Below, in pieces: positions 54,801 to 61,800 of a stretch of DNA of 64,000 nucleotides. How positions within the stretch are numbered: the stretch's first letter is position 1; each line of letters starts with the position of its first letter. The stretch comes from Litorilituus sediminis. GTDB lineage: Bacteria; Pseudomonadota; Gammaproteobacteria; Enterobacterales; Alteromonadaceae. The notes beneath the pieces were generated by a model, which worked only from the letters and a program-made list of their open reading frames with translations, made no database searches and had not been told where the DNA came from. Position numbers and translations under genes: made by a program. The DNA lies in the NCBI RefSeq assembly GCF_004295665.1, contig NZ_CP034759.1:620001-684000 (forward strand), given 5' to 3'.

Positions 54801-56818
54801 CTATTCTCAACATCTATTGGGCTATATTCGGTATTCAGTAATTCTTTAGAATCATGGTGAAAGTCCAAAACATCAATAATATAAACATCGCCTTGCTTAT
54901 CAACGATGACGTTTTCAGGCTTTAGATCACCATGTGCAAAGCCTAAAGAATGCATATGCTCAACATGAGCAATTAAGCTTTTTACGATGTCATTTCTTCT
55001 GTTACGCATTCGGTAAGGGTCTAAAGGTTCGCCCTCAACCCACTCAGAAACCAAATACAACGAGCTATCTCGTGCAGTAATACCATAATCAACAACTGTT
55101 GGTATAAAGCTTAAGTTGAGGCTCTGTAATTTTTCTACTCGTTCTAAAAACGATAGTGTGCGTACACCAAGACCAGCATTAATGTCAGTCGGATTGATGT
55201 TATTCCATACTTTTACTATTCCTGTTTCAGCTCTGTATACTTCCTTTGAATCAGTGTCCGAAATCTCTTCTATTTCTGAGTGTAATTTGCTTATCTTATT
55301 TGCTTTAACAAAACGCTCTAACTCTTTACTAGAAAAGCTAAAAGCAGCCTCTTTGCTCGGTTCTTGTTCTACTAATGCATCGAGCATTTCACTAGCATTA
55401 GCAAAGGTTTTACCTTCAAATGCCTTTAATAGTATTTCTGCATACCATTCGTCACATTGTGCTAATTTTTCAGAAACTGTTCTTTCAAGACTTGGCGTTA
55501 AACGCTCGGCACCTATAATGGCCCAAGCAATAATCGCTAATCGCACAACGTCATAGTGGTATGGTGAAGAATAAGAAGTATCTTGGTTGTAGACAGACAA
55601 CTCATCTCTAATATCACCAACGGTTTCTTTTTTACGTGCAAATGTTGATATGAAATTAGAAAGAGCAACTCGTTGCCCAGTGCTAAACCAAATACTGTGA
55701 TTTCCAATGTCTCGGTGAGCAAGTTGTAGTTGATGCAAGTCCGCAAATCGAGCAACTAATACTCGAACTAAGTTAACTCTTTCTTCAATTGATAAGTTTT
55801 CACCATAAGTGGCAATAAAGTCATTTAGGCGCTCATGCCCATGGGGAAGCTCAACAACCTCATTATATTGCGAGGTGATCTTCTCTTTAGTTGGTATGGT
55901 TAACGATGAAACACAATGCTCGTAAAGCTCTCTGTTTTCACGTTTTATCTTAGTCAATACTTCACGTTCACGTGAGACTATTTTTATGCGGCCATCAGGC
56001 GTTTTGGCATCGTGGCTAGAAAGGTTATCAAAATCCCAGCTACGTATAATGGCATGATCATTTTTATCGGCTTCACTTTGAGCAAAAAACTCTTTATAGA
56101 CATTATTGGGGTGCTCAAAAATTTGTTCTTGCCCTAACCAGCCCTCAACAGACAAAGGCTTAGCTTCTACTTTTTTATCATTAAGCAACAAGCTTTTTTC
56201 TAAGAGAGGCACATCATTCAATAAAACTTCTGATTTTGAATGTGGATCGAAACGATCATTAAATAATTTTTGGTTTTTACATAACTTACAAAAGTCATTC
56301 AAACTGAGTGTTTCAGCGAGTTCTTTTTTATTTAGGCCACTAAAGTTACTACTACCAGTCATTACCACAAGCGAATATACTCGTGGAGTGAAGTTAGCAT
56401 TACTAAATCTGCCGGCAAATGGCTTTAGTAAATTTTTTAACAGAAATTCTTTATTACGAGTGACTTCAACAGGAGATTTACCTCGGTCTTCATCTCCCCA
56501 ATACCACTTACCATTACTTGAGGTTACAGGTTTACCGTTCCAATGTTTAAGCTCAACAATCAGAATGTTGCAGTGAGTAACGATTAATAAATCGATTTCG
56601 CCTTGTTTGTTTTTATTAATAAAGCGAAAACCTGCATACCCTTTCCAACCTTCATTAAACGGCTTTTTTAACGCTTGAAGGGCTTCAAACCCTTGTCCTT
56701 TATTTGTGCCTTTGCCTTTCTGTTTTTGAATATTTGAGGTACTAAGTACATTCTCAATTTTTTTAATCGCATCTATTTCGTGGCGCTCTAGCCCACCTTC
56801 CCAATACTTGATATCCAT
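51872..56818 (-). CDS. NERD - pseudokinase - Ser/Thr kinase - SF1 helicase fusion protein
   Basis: A 1648-aa multidomain protein. Residues about 35-155 form a NERD nuclease-like domain (GEIDLLIVTHCNILIVELKHW). At 290-480 lies a kinase-like region with HRDIGNHSIWF (368-378) but SNF where the DFG Asp should be, hence probably inactive. At 515-700 lies a second kinase with GIVKVW, HGDLKPENVIVD (629-640) and IIDVLDF, apparently active. From 1060 comes a UPF1/DNA2-like helicase: GPPGTGKT (1083-1090), WIIIDEAAR (DEAA 1339-1342), VGDHKQLPP, VDSYQGKENRIIILS and NVALSRAMDRLVIVGD. BREX PglW also joins NERD and kinase, but lacks this helicase. Antiphage role inferred from context. Confidence 0.88.
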   Translation of the reverse strand: MDIKYWEGGLERHEIDAIKKIENVLSTSNIQKQKGKGTNKGQGFEALQALKKPFNEGWKGYAGFRFINKNKQGEIDLLIVTHCNILIVELKHWNGKPVTSSNGKWYWGDEDRGKSPVEVTRNKEFLLKNLLKPFAGRFSNANFTPRVYSLVVMTGSSNFSGLNKKELAETLSLNDFCKLCKNQKLFNDRFDPHSKSEVLLNDVPLLEKSLLLNDKKVEAKPLSVEGWLGQEQIFEHPNNVYKEFFAQSEADKNDHAIIRSWDFDNLSSHDAKTPDGRIKIVSREREVLTKIKRENRELYEHCVSSLTIPTKEKITSQYNEVVELPHGHERLNDFIATYGENLSIEERVNLVRVLVARFADLHQLQLAHRDIGNHSIWFSTGQRVALSNFISTFARKKETVGDIRDELSVYNQDTSYSSPYHYDVVRLAIIAWAIIGAERLTPSLERTVSEKLAQCDEWYAEILLKAFEGKTFANASEMLDALVEQEPSKEAAFSFSSKELERFVKANKISKLHSEIEEISDTDSKEVYRAETGIVKVWNNINPTDINAGLGVRTLSFLERVEKLQSLNLSFIPTVVDYGITARDSSLYLVSEWVEGEPLDPYRMRNRRNDIVKSLIAHVEHMHSLGFAHGDLKPENVIVDKQGDVYIIDVLDFHHDSKELLNTEYSPIDVENSSAFERDNYAVMKITAELLEVEWGTKNDNFEAISLAIIHELEDVDFGFKELTRFKDAVLNPEKTTTPTVELINIEIGSNREGFEPVTIYPDKGKLYVSIEENRSKGYGLVVVFSGLGGVQKLFFDDARFEFEHGLRPIKSDRSEVSRRDIENAVLELPFGLRISQGRASYLDNINRRIRQFYSFENAVKQFQLKQHKVKPISFEPQEQIAEVQVNVKPISTSELWQAILKTETESHPYVELTGEPRAHKDNKDTLILPYEADRDPLDGFTAKDQVEAIIVDGEEDYFIGEVNLSASGLNRVQLSRYTPRAYRLKESDTIFFRSKADKSSFNKRKNALTRILDQDSVVENLSDYFEPDCTLDPTDYDLTVTDEDFKRYDREDDNGNTIKLNDKQRIAFQKLLRFGPLSMLQGPPGTGKTEFIAAFVHYLIEKQGTERILLVSQSHEAVNTAAERIRKHCGRLKTNLDVVRFSRSESTISHSLRDAYSDNIVSQKVEQFETQLKYRVLSLAKSLKAPNDYLEAYLELDKQLLSLITEQENALKEIDDSDLEAKHKKAIKKQIGERKSLINSRLPQSIRVNKDWHDNLSEIRGGLIKDLNHEFAIEHNISSSVQRLVKLSKEMIKVMQSGNANMDEFLARSKQLVAGTCVGIGNWNIDIATNQYDWIIIDEAARSIASELAIAMQVGKRILLVGDHKQLPPLYTDPHKKALARHLGIPSSNDIDELIESDFARAFESGYGQQVGAKLLVQYRMAPAIGSLVSQCFYDGELENGDRKIPDIYDDVPNEMSAFTTWIDTSHLGKQAKHQEKGSRYNIYNEKEAEAIVGVLKQVDENKSFLSSLLEQVKEGEAAIGIICMYAEQKRYLRRRVKQSGFSDELIKLLNIDTVDSYQGKENRIIILSVTRSDQRQSSGFMYLPNRINVALSRAMDRLVIVGDKRMWQGKNSQLPFGKVITYMEENANESLYRFVDAKTKKFKKAV

Positions 56819-56858
56819 ATTTACTTCTTATTATTTAGTGACTTGTTGCTTCTTCATA

Positions 56859-58514
56859 TTAAAATTCGGCTGTCTCATCATTTGATTGCTCACTAGAGAC
56901 CTGAGGGACTGGAGGAAATATACTTCTTAACGCTTCTGAAGAAATTTGTTGTTGAATTTCTATACATTGATTTTCGGCATCAGAAACACTTTCACCAGGT
57001 ATAAAATTAACATCGTTATTCTTTAATATATCGAACACACCATCACCATACGGTTCTTGTATTAATCCTTTAAAATACAACTGGTAAAGCAGTAACCAAT
57101 AGTTATCTTTCTCGTAATCACTCGCCTGTGGTAGCCAACTATTTACAAAGTCAATAACCTTTTGTTCGTGCGTCCCCATTTCAAGTAAAAGACAAATTGC
57201 TACGCAATCTTTACTTGCAATCACTTTGTCAGCAATTCCATCCTCGACAATAGCTCCTGCACTTAATAATGAATGTAGTGGCCAAGCCATGCCGTCTGAG
57301 CGCCTTTTATCAGCGTTCACTTTAATTATTTCGATTAACTGAGAACGATAATTAGCAGGGTTAATTTGCTCATTAACTAGTATCAAATCCAAAAGCGGAA
57401 GTAACAAAGGAAAGTGCCATGCCAAATTAAGTAAAGGCTCTACCAACCAGAAGGCTGCGTTGTCATCAAAATGAGACAGAACAAGTGAAACTGCATATTT
57501 TAATACACTACCATCAGGTGTTATTTTATTAACTTCAATTGCTCTATTAATAAAAGTTAAAACTTCAGTAGCAGTAAGTTTGGGCTCATTTTCACCAGCA
57601 TTTTGTAAGCGACTAGGTAATGCACCTCTGAGCTCCAACACCCAAGTATCCTCAACTGCACTTGGTAAGTCTTCAATTAAAGTTTTCTTAAGATTTAACG
57701 TAAGCTTGTAAGTAGCTAATTCGTCACCTAAATCTTGTATGAATCGCTGAGCTTCCTCATCACTATTACAATAGCAAGTGTAGTCATCTATATAACGGTA
57801 AAACTCATATCCTTTATCGATTAATGCTTTATCTACACACCCTAAAATGAGCTCCACAACTATGCTGGATGTAGCAGAACCAATAGGGATTCCTTGGGTT
57901 TCATTGCGCTTAGTTTTCCTTTGATACATATCAAGCTGATTGAACCAAGCTTGTCGATCATTCTTTTGTGCTTTTGCTTGTGCAATACCTACAGCTGCCC
58001 ATGGAATAGCATGTGAGTAAATACTATTAAAACAATTTGCTATGTCAGCCTGAACTCTAAATCGTTTAGCAAACCCTTTTTGGTGAGATCGAGTAACTTT
58101 TGCCATCGGTTCTTCATAGTTCATTACCATTAAGCGCTTGTCTTCTTCATGAAATTCAGGCTTTATGATACTATTTTGATTCCCTGTTACTGATTGCAGT
58201 ACGTCCCAGTTATCGTGAATGCACTTTGCCAACAAAGCATATGATTTGGGGTGAATTAGCCCGAGTATTCTAGGCACATTGTTATACCTAGTAGCTTTGT
58301 ATTCAACTAGGTCATAACCGCCACCACGTCTTTCTCCTACGTCGGCAAAGGCGGCTAGTTCTTCTGCTATTTCAGGAGTAAATTGCCTCGTTGTAATGCT
58401 AGGGGGTAACTCACCAACATTTGCTCTTTGGTTTGGAAAATAGTTATAACGTGTTAGCGCTTCATACAAAGCTCTTTTGCCGTCTGTGTCACCAATAATT
58501 CGGCTCATGCACAA
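56859..58514 (-). CDS. Reverse transcriptase of the UG/Abi (defence-associated) type
   Basis: A 551-aa RNA-directed DNA polymerase. Motif A is FRVQADIANCFNSIY (Asp157), motif B is GIPIGSATSSIVVE (208-221), motif C is YRYIDDYTCY with the catalytic YIDD (241-244), and motif D is LTLNLKKT (271-278). An alpha-helical C-terminal domain of about 250 aa follows, as in abortive-infection and DRT reverse transcriptases. The second in-frame ATG (58508) overlaps the hsdS stop as ATGA; the first (58514) overlaps by 10 bases. It lacks maturase or integrase parts, so it is not a group II intron. The DRT subtype is not assigned. Confidence 0.88.
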   Translation of the reverse strand: MCMSRIIGDTDGKRALYEALTRYNYFPNQRANVGELPPSITTRQFTPEIAEELAAFADVGERRGGGYDLVEYKATRYNNVPRILGLIHPKSYALLAKCIHDNWDVLQSVTGNQNSIIKPEFHEEDKRLMVMNYEEPMAKVTRSHQKGFAKRFRVQADIANCFNSIYSHAIPWAAVGIAQAKAQKNDRQAWFNQLDMYQRKTKRNETQGIPIGSATSSIVVELILGCVDKALIDKGYEFYRYIDDYTCYCNSDEEAQRFIQDLGDELATYKLTLNLKKTLIEDLPSAVEDTWVLELRGALPSRLQNAGENEPKLTATEVLTFINRAIEVNKITPDGSVLKYAVSLVLSHFDDNAAFWLVEPLLNLAWHFPLLLPLLDLILVNEQINPANYRSQLIEIIKVNADKRRSDGMAWPLHSLLSAGAIVEDGIADKVIASKDCVAICLLLEMGTHEQKVIDFVNSWLPQASDYEKDNYWLLLYQLYFKGLIQEPYGDGVFDILKNNDVNFIPGESVSDAENQCIEIQQQISSEALRSIFPPVPQVSSEQSNDETAEF

Positions 58515-59854
58515 TCCTTTGTAGTTGGTGTAGTTAATTCGCCAGAGATAAGTTTTGGTAACAAAATGTCCCTTATCTTAGCTAACTCTTTATTCTGCTC
58601 ATTATTTTTTACTTGTTTCAATAAAAATCCATCAATAATGTTGTTGAACTGCATCATGCATTCAACGCTAGAAAAAGGTATTTTCAACCTATTAAGAGTT
58701 GTTTGATTGAGAAGAGGTTGAGCAGCACCTCCAGCATATTGGTTCAAATCTAAAAATTTCAAGAGATATAAGATATGCGGAATATGCTCTTCTGATAATT
58801 TAGAAGTCGCAACAATCGTATTATCTGATGCCCAAAAATCATTGCGGCAATATTCTATTGCTCCACAATATGCTCCTACACGGCCAACTATTACTGCGTT
58901 ATTAAACCTTGATTCATCCGTCTGGCCTATAATTCCATTTGCACCATAAATAGGATACTTTCCCTTATCAGATGACTTTTTAGCTTTACCATTGGCAAAC
59001 TTAATAAAATGGCTTAACTCACATAGGAACCATCCCTTCGGTATCCAACCATTGATGCCGATTGATGGTTCATCGGTTTGTTCAAACTCGCTTGGGAAGA
59101 GATTAAGGGTATCCACTGGTAGTGGTTTTACATCAGCTTTGTAAGTGGCTGAAGGCTCTGCCGACTCAAACTGTTGTCGTTGTTCAAGTCTTTGTTTGGC
59201 TTTTTTCTGTAATGCTTCTGGAAAATCGCTGACAGCGACACCGCTGGCAAGGGCGTTGTCGAATACAGGGTCGAAATCAACAAACCAGCTTTTAAATAAT
59301 GCTTGCGCCATTTGCTCTAGGGTTTGGTTAGTTTGGCTGTTTAGCTCTATCTTGTCATCAAGAGCCCCAAGTATCTTACTTATTGACTTTTGGGTTTTTA
59401 AATCAGGCTTATTAAACTCTAAAGTGCCTAATGCAGATGTATATAAGTTAGGCTGAACACTGCCCATGGCTAATAGTTCAATAGAAGGTCTAAAATACCT
59501 TAAAACATAAAATATAAATTTATTGTCAGCTACATTAGGATCTACTTTCACGTTTATAACAGCACGATTTCCGCACATGTAGTCCTTCAAAATACCAACA
59601 CGCCCAATCGTGCCTGACTTACTGATTGCTATTGTTTCTGGCTCAAATAACAAAGCACTTTTTCCAGCACTTTCAAATCCTACTTTTGATAATCTTCTTG
59701 AAGTCTCAAATACAGAGCCGTTGTTTAAATCAGTTGCTCTTAGCCATTTAATTTCATCACCAAAATATTCTTCTTTTTTTTGAGATGGGTTTACATACCC
59801 TTCTTGAAAACTTGCGCACTCGGATAGCTTAACTAAAGGCCAGTTACTCGCCAT
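58505..59854 (-). CDS. hsdS: Type I restriction enzyme specificity subunit
   Basis: A 449-aa DNA-recognition subunit with two target-recognition domains (about 1-150 and 270-400) separated and ended by conserved helices (QTNQTLEQMAQALFKSWFVDFDPV and ELAKIRDILLPKLISGEL). SRTGTIGRVGIL-type and NNAVIVGRVGAYCGAIEY blocks are TRD cores. It overlaps hsdM by 11 bases and the reverse transcriptase gene by 4-10 bases. The target sequence cannot be read from the protein. Confidence 0.93.
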   Translation of the reverse strand: MASNWPLVKLSECASFQEGYVNPSQKKEEYFGDEIKWLRATDLNNGSVFETSRRLSKVGFESAGKSALLFEPETIAISKSGTIGRVGILKDYMCGNRAVINVKVDPNVADNKFIFYVLRYFRPSIELLAMGSVQPNLYTSALGTLEFNKPDLKTQKSISKILGALDDKIELNSQTNQTLEQMAQALFKSWFVDFDPVFDNALASGVAVSDFPEALQKKAKQRLEQRQQFESAEPSATYKADVKPLPVDTLNLFPSEFEQTDEPSIGINGWIPKGWFLCELSHFIKFANGKAKKSSDKGKYPIYGANGIIGQTDESRFNNAVIVGRVGAYCGAIEYCRNDFWASDNTIVATSKLSEEHIPHILYLLKFLDLNQYAGGAAQPLLNQTTLNRLKIPFSSVECMMQFNNIIDGFLLKQVKNNEQNKELAKIRDILLPKLISGELTTPTTKDCA

Positions 59855-61415
59855 AACCTAGCACCTCCAAGTTTTGACGAATCGCTTTATCAAGCGTCTC
59901 AGCCTCTTCCATTTGGCTGTAAAGGGTTTGACTAAGCTCTTTCATTTTTATTTCAAACGGAATGCCGTCATCTTCAATCTCAGCAGCACCAACGTAACGA
60001 CCTGGTGTTAATACAAAATCATTAGCTTTAATGTCATCTAATGTTGCTGATTTACTGTAACCCGCTTTATCTTCGTATTGGCCGTCTTTTTCTTCTCCAC
60101 GCCATGCATGGTAAGTACGAGCAATTTCCGCAATATCGTCTGTAGTTAGCTCTTTATGAATACGGCTAACCATAGTGCCCATATCACGAGCATCGATAAA
60201 TAAGGTTTCACCTTGGCGGTTACGGTAGCCTCGCTCGGTATCTTCTTTTTTGTTTTTGGTGATAAACCATAAACACACTGGAATTTGAGTGGTGTAGAAC
60301 AATTGCCCCGGTAAGGCGATCATGCAATCAACTAAGTCTTTTTCAATGATTTTCTGACGAATAGCACCTTCACCACCGGTGTTAGAGCTCATTGAACCAT
60401 TAGCTAATACAAAACCAGCAGTGCCATTTTCACTCAGCTTTGAGATCATGTGCATGATCCACGCATAGTTAGCATTGCCGGTTGGTGGTACATCAAAACC
60501 TGCCCAACGAGAGTCATCAACTAATTCGCTATCACCACGCCATTGTTTTTGGTTAAACGGCGGGTTCGCCATAATGTAATCGGCTTTTAAATCTTCATGC
60601 TGATCTTTAAAGAAACTATCACCTGCTACCTCACCTAAATTGCCTGAGATGCCACGTACTGCAAGGTTCATCTTAGCTAGCTTGTAGGTAGTATTAGTGT
60701 ATTCTTGACCGTAAATTGAAATATCTTTACGGTTGCCTTTATGGCTATCGATAAACTTAAGCGATTGCACGAACATACCGCCTGAACCACAACAAGGGTC
60801 GTATATTTTGCCTTTAAATGGTTCAATCATTTCAGCAATGAGTGCTACGACTGATTTTGGCGTGTAGAACTCACCACCGCCTTTGCCTTCGTTTGCAGCA
60901 AATTTACCTAAGAAGTATTCGTATACTCGACCGACTAAATCTTCTTCAGTCATTTCACATTCGCTAGCAGCGGTGTCGATGTTATTAATGGTATCGATAA
61001 GTGAAGCGAGCTTACTGGTAACAAGCCCTAAACGGCTAAAGTAGTTCTCAGGTAACGCACCTTTTAATGATGGGTTGTTCTTTTCAACGGTGTGCAACGC
61101 GGTATCAATTTTTACAGCGATATCGTCTTGCTTCATGTTCTTTTGAATAAACGACCAACGAGCCTCTTCTGGTAAATAAAACACGTTGTCTTGCATGTAA
61201 AACTCAACTTGCTCTACAAAATCGCCCATACCGCCATCGATTAACGCTTGGCGCTTATCTTCAAACTTATCACTGATAAATTTTAAGAAGATAAGGCTCA
61301 GCACTACGTGCTTATATTCTGATGATTCAACACTACCACGCAGTTTATTCGCGGTATCCCATAGGGTTTCTTCAAAATTGGTATTTGTTGCTTTCTTAGT
61401 TTTAGCGGTTGCCAT
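59844..61415 (-). CDS. hsdM: Type I restriction-modification methyltransferase subunit
   Basis: A 523-aa N6-adenine methyltransferase. The N-terminal helical domain (EETLWDTANKLRGSVESSEYKHVVLSLIFLKFISDKFED) is typical of HsdM. The SAM-binding motif YDPCCGSGGMF is at 205-215, and the catalytic NPPF is at 285-288 (YIMANPPFNQKQWRG). It protects host DNA and forms the M2S core with HsdS. It begins 25 bases after the acidic 118-aa gene. Confidence 0.95.
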   Translation of the reverse strand: MATAKTKKATNTNFEETLWDTANKLRGSVESSEYKHVVLSLIFLKFISDKFEDKRQALIDGGMGDFVEQVEFYMQDNVFYLPEEARWSFIQKNMKQDDIAVKIDTALHTVEKNNPSLKGALPENYFSRLGLVTSKLASLIDTINNIDTAASECEMTEEDLVGRVYEYFLGKFAANEGKGGGEFYTPKSVVALIAEMIEPFKGKIYDPCCGSGGMFVQSLKFIDSHKGNRKDISIYGQEYTNTTYKLAKMNLAVRGISGNLGEVAGDSFFKDQHEDLKADYIMANPPFNQKQWRGDSELVDDSRWAGFDVPPTGNANYAWIMHMISKLSENGTAGFVLANGSMSSNTGGEGAIRQKIIEKDLVDCMIALPGQLFYTTQIPVCLWFITKNKKEDTERGYRNRQGETLFIDARDMGTMVSRIHKELTTDDIAEIARTYHAWRGEEKDGQYEDKAGYSKSATLDDIKANDFVLTPGRYVGAAEIEDDGIPFEIKMKELSQTLYSQMEEAETLDKAIRQNLEVLGYGE

Positions 61416-61440
61416 TAACTTTACCTTTCAATATATTCAT

Positions 61441-61797
61441 TTAAAATGAGAAACCATGTAAATCGTAAAACGTGTCATCATGCACACATGCAAAAGTTTC
61501 ATAAGCTCCATCTCTTCGAGCTATTTCAATACTACTTTCTACAGAAGCTATTAATTCATTCTTATTTGTTTCAATTAAGAAGGCTTTAAAAGCTTCTAAA
61601 TCGTTAAGGGTTTGTTTTTTCTTCAAAATAATTATTTCATCAAATTCGTCTAAGATATATTCCATATCTTCATAGAACTCTAAAACTTCTCCATCTTCAC
61701 ATTTCACTTTTTCATCTATTACTGCTTTTACTTCACATTTATGAAAAAAGGCATATTCTTGAAGCTCATCAAATAATAAATCCGTATCTATTAACAT
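61441..61797 (-). CDS. Small acidic protein of unknown function
   Basis: A 118-aa very acidic protein (Asp/Glu runs such as KCEDGEVLEFYEDMEYILDEFDEI). No family recognised. It lies 3 bases after the helicase stop and 25 bases before hsdM, so it is part of the operon. Its charge would suit a DNA mimic, an inhibitor or an accessory protein of the restriction system, but this is only a suggestion. Confidence 0.6.
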   Translation of the reverse strand: MLIDTDLLFDELQEYAFFHKCEVKAVIDEKVKCEDGEVLEFYEDMEYILDEFDEIIILKKKQTLNDLEAFKAFLIETNKNELIASVESSIEIARRDGAYETFACVHDDTFYDLHGFSF

Positions 61798-61800
61798 TGT

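Noticed and set aside
51872-56818. BREX type 2 PglW
   Set aside because: NERD and kinase agree, but the C-terminal SF1 helicase, the second kinase-like region and the lack of pglX/Y/Z or brx genes argue against it.
56859-58514. Group II intron or retron reverse transcriptase
   Set aside because: No maturase, HNH or intron boundary is visible. Coupling to hsdS and the helical C-terminal domain favour a UG/Abi-type enzyme; no retron RNA was recognised.
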